From NCBI GenBank assembly GCA_002163975.1, contig CP019636.1, positions 1,897,001-1,961,000 on the forward strand: a stretch of 64,000 bases of DNA, read 5' to 3'. The notes under the pieces are model-generated. The model saw nothing but the letters and a program-made list of their open reading frames with translations. It did no database searches and had not been told where the DNA came from. This stretch comes from Nostocales cyanobacterium HT-58-2. Lineage in GTDB: Bacteria; Cyanobacteriota; Cyanobacteriia; Cyanobacteriales; Nostocaceae. Shown one piece after another: positions 34,108 through 43,255 of the stretch. Within the stretch, counting starts at the first letter, position 1. Each line of letters opens with the position of its first letter. Both the position numbers and the translations under genes were made by a program.

Positions 34108-34427
34108 AACCTTTGCCTCTATAATCTCACGCTGATTTGTGTTGTCAAAGCTTGAAAACAAAGTTTCCAAGTACTTGACAAATACTCAGTGCCATCATCC
34201 AATGGGCGGATGCGCGATCGCTCACTGTTGGCTAGTCATTTTTACTGCAATTGTCGTCACATTCCGGACAGTTTGTATAATTATTTACATAATATTGAAT
34301 ATCTTCCCTTCTATGTCCACATGAAAGAGCCGTAAATGTGCATGAATGGGATTGTCCTAACTCTGGTGCTCATCATAACCGTGATGAAAATGCTACATTG
34401 GTAAGTCGCAGGCGCATAATTTAAAGA

Positions 34428-34456
34428 GGGCTGGGAGTGTACACTCAAACCAGCCC
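34428..34456 (-). terminator. Hairpin after the DJ-1-like gene
   Basis: GGGCTGG (34428-34434) pairs with CCAGCCC (34450-34456). The loop holds GAGTGTACACTC, itself palindromic. It lies 25 bp past the stop codon of the minus-strand gene and is followed on that strand by TCTTTAAATT, a weak T-rich tail. A terminator is likely. Confidence 0.6.
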
Positions 34457-34480
34457 ATAAGAATAACTGACTACACCCAA

Positions 34481-35221
34481 TTATTTACGAGATTTTACTA
34501 CAGCACTAGTCACAGCACTCAAAAACTGAGGGAGATCCAGAGGAGCACGACTGGTGATGATATTGCCGTCAACAATCACAGGTTCATCAATAACTGTGGC
34601 ACCTGCATTTGCTAAGTCAAGATGGACATTCCAATAACTAGTTGCTTTTTTGCCTTTGAGCAGACCAGCATTGATAAGCACTTGAGGTCCATGACAGATG
34701 GCGCTCACAATCTTGTCGGCAGCAGCAGCTTCTTGTACAAATTTGACAGCGTCTGGCGTATTACGGAGAATATCAGGGTTCCAGGCACCGCCAGGAACAA
34801 TAATTGCATCATAATCTGCGGTCTTTGCCTGATCCAAAAAGCGATCAATCTTAAACCAGCCAGCGGTTTCAATGAAGTAAACTGTCATGATGTGTGTTTT
34901 TCGTATTTCCGGATACTGTACGCCGAATTTCTCCGGAAAAGGTGCATAGGCTGGGGAAACTAATTCTACCTTGCCACCTCGACTTTTAAGATATTGGTAC
35001 GGTAGTGTGAGTTCGATTTCTTCAACACCGTCAGTTGCCAGAATTGCAAAGGATTTGCCTTTCAATTCGTTCGGATCTTGAGGTGGCTCAAGCATCATTT
35101 TTTTGAGCGCTTCGTTTTCTGGCTCTCCAGCAAACATCAGCTGCTGGGTACTTAAACGAGGTGCTTGTGGTGAAGCTTCATAACGCTGAATGAAATTTTG
35201 CGCGGTTGCTGGTGTTGCCAT
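34481..35221 (-). CDS. DJ-1/PfpI family protein
   Basis: 246 residues with a 50-residue N-terminal extension before the fold. The nucleophile is C176 followed by H177 (SAICHGPQVL). The conserved Glu is in ATDGVEEIEL, and VPGGAWNPD forms the usual loop. The family includes glyoxalases, deglycase-like proteins and stress chaperones; sequence alone does not separate them. It lies 26 bp downstream of a second DJ-1 superfamily gene in the same direction, and a hairpin follows it, so the two form a likely stress-related operon. Confidence 0.88.
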   Translation of the reverse strand: MATPATAQNFIQRYEASPQAPRLSTQQLMFAGEPENEALKKMMLEPPQDPNELKGKSFAILATDGVEEIELTLPYQYLKSRGGKVELVSPAYAPFPEKFGVQYPEIRKTHIMTVYFIETAGWFKIDRFLDQAKTADYDAIIVPGGAWNPDILRNTPDAVKFVQEAAAADKIVSAICHGPQVLINAGLLKGKKATSYWNVHLDLANAGATVIDEPVIVDGNIITSRAPLDLPQFLSAVTSAVVKSRK

Positions 35222-35247
35222 AAGTCACGCTCCTATGATTTGTTCTG

Positions 35248-35946
35248 TTATGCAGTTGTTGCTATTAGGGACACTCGGTCCAGTAGCTTTACCATTTCTT
35301 CAGCAACGCCAGTTGCGGATGCAGGATTTTGTCCAGTCACCAAGCGATCGCTCACGATGACATGTTTTTGAAAATTCGCGACTTTAGTGTGGGTTGCACC
35401 CCGTTCAATTAATGTTGAAGCCAGTAAAAATGGCACGACTTCAGATAACCCAACCGCCGCTTCCTCTTCATTGGTGAAGCAAGCAACATTTTTACCTGTT
35501 ACCAAATACTTTCCGTCTGACAACTTGAGGTTGACTAAACCTGCTGGTCCATGACAGACAGCACCCACAACACCTCCTTGCTCATAAATGGCAGCCGCAA
35601 TGGTAGCAATCTCTGCATTGTTTGGAAAATCCCACATTGTACCGTGTCCACCCGCATAAAAAATAGCGTTGAATTGGGTGGGGTCAATCTGATCTGGACG
35701 AAGCGTATTTTCAACTTGAGCTACATTCTCTGGATTGTCCAGAAAGGCTTGATTGAGCGGATCGCTCAAATCCACGCCGGTCATTGGGGCTTTGCCACCT
35801 TTAGGACTCATGTAATGAACTGTCAGCCCTGAACGATGAAATACCGCAACTGGATGACTCACTTCAGACAAGTAAAATCCAGTTGCTTTGTCGGTACTGC
35901 CAAGTTTGTCATGACTGGTTAAAACAATTAAAACCTTTGCAGACAT
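35248..35946 (-). CDS. Type-1 glutamine-amidotransferase-like (HchA/Hsp31 type) protein
   Basis: 232 residues. Catalytic C131-H132 lie in GAVCHGPAGLVN, with the YAGGHGTMWDFP loop upstream and the conserved Glu in GFYLSEVSHP. The long middle insert (SDPLNQAFLDNPENV) is typical of Hsp31/YhbO-like glyoxalase III relatives. The probable role is detoxification of reactive aldehydes or protein repair under stress. It is the first gene of a two-gene unit with the DJ-1/PfpI gene downstream. Confidence 0.88.
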   Translation of the reverse strand: MSAKVLIVLTSHDKLGSTDKATGFYLSEVSHPVAVFHRSGLTVHYMSPKGGKAPMTGVDLSDPLNQAFLDNPENVAQVENTLRPDQIDPTQFNAIFYAGGHGTMWDFPNNAEIATIAAAIYEQGGVVGAVCHGPAGLVNLKLSDGKYLVTGKNVACFTNEEEAAVGLSEVVPFLLASTLIERGATHTKVANFQKHVIVSDRLVTGQNPASATGVAEEMVKLLDRVSLIATTA

Positions 35947-36150
35947 GAAATTTTCTCCAAATTGAGATGATCTACAAGCTTTGAGTGTTGCCGAACTGAC
36001 TTAATCCCATACTAAAAACAACTTGTCTAAAATACAAATTATAAAAATTTCGTTTTGCTATAAATAAATTTATGCTTTGTTTCGAGTGGTATTCCAACCT
36101 CATTGAGATTTATCCGAACCGTATTGGTGTAGGGGAAGATGATTATATCG

Positions 36151-36242
36151 AGTTGCGTTCATAGGTGTCACCTCACCCCCGCCCCTCTCCTTAGCAAGGA
36201 GAGGGGTGCCCGGAGGGCGGGGTAAGGTTTTTGAACGCAACT
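36151..36242. repeat. 92-bp nested palindromic element (MITE-like)
   Basis: Perfect outer repeats AGTTGCGTTCA (36151-36161) and TGAACGCAACT (36232-36242) enclose a second pair, CACCCCCGCCC with GGGCGGGGT. They also enclose an inner hairpin, CCCCTCTCCTT (36182-36192) with AAGGAGAGGGG (36196-36206). Almost the whole element can fold into one stem. It is related in design to the element at 20583-20708. Confidence 0.75.
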
Positions 36243-36442
36243 TAGTATTAGATCTTTTTTAATATTTTGTCTCAGCAAATTATGACAGCATATAGTTAGT
36301 TGCATAACTATTTCAACAAAACCGCAATTTGTTAAGTATTACAGTATACATGAATACTTTTTTTCTTTATATCTGAAGAGGTATTTTTCAAGGCTACTTC
36401 TTTGGATAGGTTTATACTTGTATCTGCCTTGCATCAAGCTAA

Positions 36443-36612
36443 GCGCGAATAGAATTCGCACGGCAGTCGCCACAAGGGGGAATATCCAATACCCTTGCAG
36501 GTGTGTCCTGAGCCTGGGGCAAGGCTACGCTGTTAGCGGACAGAGCCTCTGTACTCCAGAGAGGAAGCCGTCAGCGTGTCTGGTGACAGAAAAAGGGCTT
36601 CCTACAGAGTAA
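36443..36612. repeat. Dispersed intergenic repeat
   Basis: Starts with GCGAAT-AGA-ATTCGC and continues through CGGCAGTCGCC, GCTACGCTGTTAGCGGAC and TCTGGTGACAG. These phrases have counterparts in the repeat at 48215-48340 (GGCAGTTGC, TACGCTACGCGAG, TCCTGTCACCAG). An open frame across it has no ribosome binding site and is rejected as a gene. Confidence 0.5.
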
Positions 36613-36701
36613 CTTGCGAATAAAATAACCGATACTCATGTTGCTAGACCAAAAACTGTTGCACCTTAAGGTTGTAAAAAGGTTTTAAAGTTCTTACTTG
36701 A

Positions 36702-37106
36702 ATGAATCTAAATTCTTGTGCCCCCATCCCAATGAAGCGCGTCTTGGTTATTGATGATGAAAGAAACTTGTGTCTGATTGTTAAAGCTTGTTTAGAATGT
36801 CTAGCAAACTGGGAAGTACTAACATCTCAATCTGGTTCAGAAGGACTGTTGTTAGCTCAAACGAAAACTCCCAATGCTATTTTACTTGATGTGCTCATGC
36901 CAGAAATGGATGGACTATCACTGTTGGGAAAGTTGCAAAGTCACCCGATTACCCAAGAAATTCCAGTGATTCTGTTAACTGCTCGAGTGCATAAATTTGA
37001 GTTAGATGAATATGCACAGTTAAATATTGCAGGAATAGTGACTAAACCTTTTGACCCTTTAAACTTAGCAAAGCAGGTGGCTCAATTGTTGGGATGGCTT
37101 ACGTGA
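36702..37106 (+). CDS. Single-domain response regulator (receiver only)
   Basis: 134 residues, or 124 if the second ATG (36732, MKRVLVIDDE) is used. Receiver motifs: acidic pair IDDE, phospho-Asp in AILLDVLMPEMDG, Thr in VILLTA and Lys in IVTKPFDP. No output domain is present, so it probably relays phosphate or acts by protein contact. It stands alone upstream of the TamB-like gene; the nearest kinases are the two hybrid kinases in this window, each with its own receiver. Confidence 0.9.
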   Translation: MNLNSCAPIPMKRVLVIDDERNLCLIVKACLECLANWEVLTSQSGSEGLLLAQTKTPNAILLDVLMPEMDGLSLLGKLQSHPITQEIPVILLTARVHKFELDEYAQLNIAGIVTKPFDPLNLAKQVAQLLGWLT

Positions 37107-37507
37107 TATTGACAATATTCCTTATGTTCCTAACACTCTTTAAGAGAACAAGAATCTTAAGCTATGCATGATATAATGTTAAACTTCATAATTTGATATT
37201 ATTTCTTTTCGTACTATTGGATTACTTCTAAAGTCATATTTTTGTCTACAATCTGAATTTCTCTACAAGATTTACATTATTTGAGCCTATCTTCCCGCTA
37301 TAGTCATTGTCAGTATTGATGCAATTACAGTCGAGCAGTCACGTTCTTCAAAACTTATAAGTGGAGTTTCATAAACACGACACTTTCCAGTAACATAATT
37401 CTGTGTTGTTTTGGAGCCAGAATATGCAGCCCTAGCTTTTGACTTGCTCATCAAACTGTAACTGCTCATCTCACTGCTCACTTCAGATAACAATACTGGT
37501 AACGGCT
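37107..37507. other. Intergenic region before the TamB-like gene
   Basis: About 400 bp, AT-rich. A minus-strand open frame (37287-37493) runs through it but has no convincing ribosome binding site or recognisable motif. The extended plus-strand start at 37439 for TamB is also considered unlikely. Nothing else stands out. Confidence 0.35.
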
Positions 37508-40500
37508 ATGAAGCGCCCTCCAAATTCAGGAAATGAACAGGAGCCTATCTCACGTCGTCTATGGCTCATTCTGTTAGGACGTACCAGTCTTGTTATCGGC
37601 GTGGTTTTGCTGGCAGGACTGGCAGGTGGTGTTTTGTGGGTGAGAAACTTTGTTTATAAAGAATTAGCACCCTTGGTCGAAAGCAATCTTGAGCAATTAC
37701 TAGGAAGAGATGTCAAAGTAGGGGCTGTTGAGCGATTTTCACTGTTTAGTCTGAGGTTTGGCTCTCTGTCTATACCAGCAACTCCTACTGATCCAGATCG
37801 AGTTGCAGCAAAAGCTGTGGATGTACAGTTCTCCCCTTTACGGCTCTTGTTTAACAGAACATTGGCATTAAATGTTACTTTGGTTCAACCCGATGTTTAT
37901 ATAGAACAGGATAAGCAAGGGCGCTGGGTGAGTACTCAAATAAAGACTGGAGAGGGAAAAGGCGTTATTCAAACTGAGTTGCAGACACTTAGGCTTCAAA
38001 ATGGAGATGTGGTGTTGGTGCCAAATCCTACACCAAACAAACCCAAAGGCTCAGTCGCGTTGGATCAAGTCAGTGGAACTGCCCGATTTTTGCCTCAGAA
38101 TCAAGGAATTAGCTATGAACTCGGTGCTGAACTCAGCAGGGGAGGCAAAGTCAAAATAGTCGGAGAAACAAAACCGTCTACACTACAAACAAACCTCAAA
38201 CTGCAAACGCAAAATCTACAAGCATCAGATGTTAGTCGATTAATTGAGCTACCAATTGTTTTGGAAGCAGGTCGTGTAGATGGTGACTTAGCAGTTCAAT
38301 TGCAGCCAGATCAGCAACAACCCAATCAGCAAGACATTGCTATTAACGGAACAGCGATCGCCAATCAAGTCACTGCCCAAATTCAAAACGTTCCCCAAAA
38401 GTTTATCAATTCTAATGGCAAATTAACCTTCCAAGGTCAGACAGTGGCTCTGGAAAATCTCAGTACGAACTATGGTAAAGTTCCTGTTCTGGCAAATGGT
38501 TCTCTTAATACTCAAACAGGTTACAACATTTCTGCTCAGGTCAAGGCAGCCAGTGCCAAAAATGTTCTGGATACGCTAAAGGTAAATTTGCCAGTTCCAG
38601 TTGCTGGAGATGTACAAGCAAATATTCAGTTACAAGGACCAATCAAACAGCCAATTTTGAGCGGAACGGCAAGCAACATACAAGCTGTTCAAGTTGACCG
38701 TGTTCTCTTCAAGACAATTAGTACAGGTTTCCGCCTCAGTGTCTCTCAAGCCGCATCTCAAGTTGCTGTCTCAAACTTGCGGTTAATCCCAGCAGCAGGT
38801 GGAGAAATCACAGGTGGTGGTCAAATTCAACTGGGTGCTAAACCCCAACAGGGTGGGGTGAAGTTTAATCTGCAAGCTGAAGGTGTCTCAGCAGATGCAC
38901 TAGCAAAAGCCTACGGCTTTACTCCTCCCACCAGTATTGGTCCCATATCAGCAAAAGCCGACATTTCTGGTTCACCAGGAGACAGCAAACAACCTTTGGC
39001 TATTAATATTGCCAGCGTTCAGGCAACACCACAAGCAGGAGGACAAATCACTGCAAACGGTCAAATTCAACTTGTCCCTCAAGGTAATGTGGCGTTAAAT
39101 ATTCAAGCGCAAGGTTTACCAGCAAATGCGATCGCCCAAGGTTATGGTTTATCAGTACCCATCAATATTGGTGGTATCTCCGCAAACGCCACTGTCTCCG
39201 GTTCACTGGGGCAACAGCCTTTGGTCGTCAATGTTGCCAGCGTTAAGGCAACCCCAGAAGTCGGAGGACAAATCACCGCAAACGGTCAAGTTCAACTCGC
39301 CCCCCGAGGTCGAGTTGCGTTGAACGTCCAAGCTGAAAATTTACCAGGGGATGCGATCGCCAAGGCATACAATACCTCACCCAATTTCACCATAGGCAAT
39401 GTATCGGCAAACGCCAAGATTTTTGGCTCACTTGGCAACATACAAACAGTCGCGCAGTTGTCAGCACCCACAGCCACTTACCCCACCTCTGGACAAGTTG
39501 CTGTGAATCAACAGGGGAATGGTCTTGCGTTCCGAGATGCTGTTTTCAAAGTGGCAGGTAGTACAATCCGGGGGAGAGGTCAAATTGCACAAGGTCGCTG
39601 GCAGGCGTTTGTTGATGCCCAGCAAATTCAGTTAAGCCGTTTTGCACAGATACCACCCCAGGTTCAAGGGGGAGTTTTAAGCAGTCAGTTGAATTTGTCG
39701 GGAAGTACTGCTTCCTTCCAACCCTCAACCATTCAAGCTTCAGGACAAGCAAGCCTCCGCAATGTAGCAGGAGGTACGGTTAACCTGAGAAACATTAGTC
39801 TTGATAATGGTCGCTGGCAAACGCTTGCTAATGTTTCTCAAGTTCAACTCAATCGTTTCTCTCCACAACTGCAAGGACGACTCAATAGCAACTTACAGAT
39901 AGCAGGAACGACTGAATCTTTTAACCTGTCAAATATTCGAGCCGCAGGACAAGTCCGCCTGCCACAAGGATTAGCGCTGCTTGCACAACCAATCACAGCA
40001 CAAGTTCAGTGGAACGGACAGCAAATTATTCTTCAACGCGCCACATCCCCCGGACTGAGTGCTAACGGTGTTGTTGCTGTTCAGGTGCCGGAAACGGGCG
40101 CACCTCAAGTCACTGGGTTGAATTTGAATGTCCTGGCGCGTGATTACAACCTAGAAAAAGCAAGTTCTAATCTTCCTGGAAACGTAAGGCTAGCAGGGCA
40201 ACTTGATTTTACCGGACAAGTCACAGGCACCCCGACAGCACCCAATGCTGTTGGCAACATCAGGCTAGAAAATTTGAATATCAACGGTTTGGGCTTTGAC
40301 CCTGTTTTAGCAGGGAATGTCAAATATCAAGGGGGACAAGGGGGACAACTACAACTTGCAGGTCAGCAAGACCGAGTTGCAGTGAACCTAGGTCCGAATA
40401 ACCGCCCGACTTCATTTTTATTCCGACGTGATCAGGCGATCGCCACTGGCAGAACCCAAGGAGATAACTTGCTCGTCAACGTGCGAGATTTTCCCTTGGC

Positions 40501-43120
40501 TATTGTTGAGGGCTTTATCCCTAACGATACGTTAAGACCTATTGCTGGGCAAGCATCTGGAGATTTAGTTGTTAATCTCAATAACTACACAGCTAATGGA
40601 GAGGTGGCGATCGCCAAACCTCGCCTTGGTAGAGTCACAGCAGATGAATTTCGGGGTAACATTAGTTATGCCGATGGGACTGGCAGCTTAACCAACGGTG
40701 TCTTGCAAATAGGAGATAGCCGCATCTCCCTCAATGGAAATGTGCAATCAGGAGACAACCCGCAATTTCAATTGCAAGCCAATTTAGACCAAACCAGAAT
40801 TGAGACACTCTTAAAAGCATTCAACATCTTTGATTTTGGTGATGTTGGTGGAGGGTTGCAGCAGCCAGAATTTGCCAAAGCAGAGGTTCTTCAAACTCAG
40901 CCTCGCAGTTTGCCGAATGCAGATTTACAAACCCAGTTAGAATATTTCTCCAAAATTGCAAATCGGGTTGCACAACAACAGGCACAGCAAAAAGACCCAA
41001 CAACTCTGCCCACACTTGCAGAATTACAGGGTGCCATTAACGGAGCAATTGAAGTCGCTGGTTCTTTAAAGTCAGGGTTGAATGCCAAGTTTGATTTTCA
41101 GGGTAACAATTGGCAATGGGGTGAGTACTCCATTAATAATGTCATTGCCAGAGGCACTTTTGCAGACGGTGTTGTGACACTGTTGCCATTGCGTGCAGAT
41201 TTGAATCCAGGGCTTTTGGCGTTTACAGGACAGTTGGGAACTGAACAACTCTCCGGACAGTTGCGTGTGGCGAATTTACCTTTATCACTTGTCCAGCCTT
41301 TCTTACAAAGATTCCCAGTTGATGTTACAGGTCAGGTGAATGCTGTTGCTACCCTAGGTGGTGATTTAAAAGACCCCAGCGCTTTGGGTGAACTGACACT
41401 GGTTGACGGTACTGTAAACAAACAGCCAGTGCAGACAGGGCAACTAAGTTTCAACTATAACGATGCTCGTTTTAATTTTGGTAGTAGTTTGTTGTTCACT
41501 GGGACACAGCCTGTAGAAATTACAGGAAGTGTACCTTTTGCATTGCCTTTTGCTTCCGTTCAACCACAGAGTAATCAAATCAGCATCAATGCTAAAGTGC
41601 AGGATGAAGGCTTGGCGCTGTTAAACTTGTTTACCGATAAAGTCACTTGGGTCAATGGTCAAGGACAAGTCAATGTAGATATCCAAGGGACTTTAAAGCA
41701 ACCCATTATCAATGGAGTCGCCACAGTCAATAATGCGACTTTTCAGGCTCAAGCGTTGACTGATCCCTTGACAAATGTGACAGGTACGCTGCAATTTAAC
41801 GGTGATACAGCGACTGTGGAAGGCATTCAGGGGCAATACAATCAGGGTAGCCTACGTGCTGCGGGAGTCCTGCCGATTTTTGCACGTCAGGCAGCACAGC
41901 AGCAAGCCGCAACAAACCCCCTGACAGTATCGGTCAATAATCTAGATTTAAATGTTCAAGGGCTGTATCAAGGAGAGGTGAGTGGTAATGTCGTCATTGG
42001 TGGATCAGCGCTCTCCCCAGATATTGGCGGGAAGATAGAGCTGAGTGATGGTCAGGTCTTCATTGGACAATCTAACACAGCTACTGCAAAATCATCAGGT
42101 ACACCAGATGGGAAAACCGATGAAGCAACAACAACTTTCAGCGCACAACCAACAGGTACACAAGCAGATAGCGCAACAGATGGACAACAAGCAGCTACAC
42201 AAGCTAGCACAGCTGCTCGTGCGACTGCACCTAATTTACCTATAGAGTTTGATAATTTACAGCTTATTCTAGGTAATGGTGTTCGTGTTTCCACTCAACC
42301 TATTCTCGGCGGCTTTGTACCGGGAGGCGATCTAAGTCCGTCCTTGCTTAGCTTTGGCGCCAAAGGTAGCCTGACTATTGATGGTACATTAGCAAAGCCT
42401 CGTCCCCAAGGGGTTATTCGTCTCACAGGAGGACAAGTCAACTTATTTACGACTCAGTTTACCCTAGAACGAGGCTATGAACAAACTGCGGAATTTACTC
42501 CAAGTCGCGGACTCGACCCCATCTTAGATGTCCGGCTTGTCGCACTTGTACCGGAGGCGACAGGTAGTCGCACTTTGAGCTCTCCTTTTTCGAGCGAAAT
42601 CAGTGATGTTTCTGCAATTGACTTTGGGACTTTACGAACTGTTCGCGTTCGGGCTAGAGCAACAGGACCAGCTAGTCGGTTAGCTGATAATCTAGAACTA
42701 ACTAGCGAACCCAGCCGTGATGAAGCAGAGATTATTTCCCTGTTGGGTGGTTCTATCATTAATACTTTGGGTCAAACAGATGCTACCGCTGGAATTGCTA
42801 CCCTAGCTGGTTCTACCATATTTGGTAGTTTGCAAGGAAGCATTAGTTCGCTTGGACAAGCTATTGGCTTTAGTGAATTTCGCATCTATCCTAGTCCGAT
42901 TTCCAATCAAGCATCAAGGGCTTCAGTTCTCGGCTTAGCAGCAGAAGGTGTGTTTGATATAAGTAAGAATTTCTCTGTCTCCCTATCGCGGGTTTTCTTG
43001 ACTAATGAGCCTTTCCGTTACAACCTCATCTATCGAGTCAATGATGATGTTCTTGTGCGAGGTTCAACCAATTTAGCAGATGAAAGTCGAGTCCTGGTAC
43101 AATATGAGACAAGATTTTAG
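37508..43120 (+). CDS. TamB-like translocation/assembly module protein (DUF490 C-terminus)
   Basis: 1870 residues from the ATG at 37508 (MKRPPNSGNEQE). One N-terminal membrane anchor (LILLGRTSLVIGVVLLAGLAG, split here as residues about 19-40). Next is an AsmA-like start (LGRDVKVGAVERFSLFSLRFG) and then about 1300 residues of repetitive beta strands. These contain tandem units such as ASVQATPQAGGQITANGQIQL with ISANATVSGSLG. The C-terminal 300 residues form the TamB/DUF490 domain (IEFDNLQLILGNGVRV, SLTIDGTLAKPRPQGVIRLTGG, LGRVFLTNEPF-like end). TamB proteins span the periplasm and move phospholipids or outer-membrane proteins between membranes. No Omp85 partner gene lies in the window. Confidence 0.92.
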   Translation: MKRPPNSGNEQEPISRRLWLILLGRTSLVIGVVLLAGLAGGVLWVRNFVYKELAPLVESNLEQLLGRDVKVGAVERFSLFSLRFGSLSIPATPTDPDRVAAKAVDVQFSPLRLLFNRTLALNVTLVQPDVYIEQDKQGRWVSTQIKTGEGKGVIQTELQTLRLQNGDVVLVPNPTPNKPKGSVALDQVSGTARFLPQNQGISYELGAELSRGGKVKIVGETKPSTLQTNLKLQTQNLQASDVSRLIELPIVLEAGRVDGDLAVQLQPDQQQPNQQDIAINGTAIANQVTAQIQNVPQKFINSNGKLTFQGQTVALENLSTNYGKVPVLANGSLNTQTGYNISAQVKAASAKNVLDTLKVNLPVPVAGDVQANIQLQGPIKQPILSGTASNIQAVQVDRVLFKTISTGFRLSVSQAASQVAVSNLRLIPAAGGEITGGGQIQLGAKPQQGGVKFNLQAEGVSADALAKAYGFTPPTSIGPISAKADISGSPGDSKQPLAINIASVQATPQAGGQITANGQIQLVPQGNVALNIQAQGLPANAIAQGYGLSVPINIGGISANATVSGSLGQQPLVVNVASVKATPEVGGQITANGQVQLAPRGRVALNVQAENLPGDAIAKAYNTSPNFTIGNVSANAKIFGSLGNIQTVAQLSAPTATYPTSGQVAVNQQGNGLAFRDAVFKVAGSTIRGRGQIAQGRWQAFVDAQQIQLSRFAQIPPQVQGGVLSSQLNLSGSTASFQPSTIQASGQASLRNVAGGTVNLRNISLDNGRWQTLANVSQVQLNRFSPQLQGRLNSNLQIAGTTESFNLSNIRAAGQVRLPQGLALLAQPITAQVQWNGQQIILQRATSPGLSANGVVAVQVPETGAPQVTGLNLNVLARDYNLEKASSNLPGNVRLAGQLDFTGQVTGTPTAPNAVGNIRLENLNINGLGFDPVLAGNVKYQGGQGGQLQLAGQQDRVAVNLGPNNRPTSFLFRRDQAIATGRTQGDNLLVNVRDFPLAIVEGFIPNDTLRPIAGQASGDLVVNLNNYTANGEVAIAKPRLGRVTADEFRGNISYADGTGSLTNGVLQIGDSRISLNGNVQSGDNPQFQLQANLDQTRIETLLKAFNIFDFGDVGGGLQQPEFAKAEVLQTQPRSLPNADLQTQLEYFSKIANRVAQQQAQQKDPTTLPTLAELQGAINGAIEVAGSLKSGLNAKFDFQGNNWQWGEYSINNVIARGTFADGVVTLLPLRADLNPGLLAFTGQLGTEQLSGQLRVANLPLSLVQPFLQRFPVDVTGQVNAVATLGGDLKDPSALGELTLVDGTVNKQPVQTGQLSFNYNDARFNFGSSLLFTGTQPVEITGSVPFALPFASVQPQSNQISINAKVQDEGLALLNLFTDKVTWVNGQGQVNVDIQGTLKQPIINGVATVNNATFQAQALTDPLTNVTGTLQFNGDTATVEGIQGQYNQGSLRAAGVLPIFARQAAQQQAATNPLTVSVNNLDLNVQGLYQGEVSGNVVIGGSALSPDIGGKIELSDGQVFIGQSNTATAKSSGTPDGKTDEATTTFSAQPTGTQADSATDGQQAATQASTAARATAPNLPIEFDNLQLILGNGVRVSTQPILGGFVPGGDLSPSLLSFGAKGSLTIDGTLAKPRPQGVIRLTGGQVNLFTTQFTLERGYEQTAEFTPSRGLDPILDVRLVALVPEATGSRTLSSPFSSEISDVSAIDFGTLRTVRVRARATGPASRLADNLELTSEPSRDEAEIISLLGGSIINTLGQTDATAGIATLAGSTIFGSLQGSISSLGQAIGFSEFRIYPSPISNQASRASVLGLAAEGVFDISKNFSVSLSRVFLTNEPFRYNLIYRVNDDVLVRGSTNLADESRVLVQYETRF

Positions 43121-43157
43121 GTAAGTTACCCCTTCGCTTAATTCAAAATTCACGCTT

Positions 43158-43206
43158 TATAAATTTAAAAAAAAAATCTTTTTTTTTGAATTTTGTATTT
43201 TGAATC
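43158..43206. terminator. Possible bidirectional terminator between convergent genes
   Basis: A run of ten A, TC, then nine or ten T, flanked by AAATT and GAATTT, can fold into an AT-only stem between TamB (plus) and the hybrid kinase (minus). Both orientations end in T-runs. The lack of GC pairs makes efficient termination uncertain. Confidence 0.35.
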
Positions 43207-43255
43207 TTGAATTTGAGCGTAGCGAGAGTCATGGCAGACCTATCAAGTGAGTTTT

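Noticed and set aside
36418..36612. 64-residue open frame
   Set aside because: It runs through a dispersed intergenic repeat and has no ribosome binding site.
37287..37493. 68-residue minus-strand open frame before TamB
   Set aside because: No recognisable motif and no clear ribosome binding site; it overlaps the TamB upstream region.
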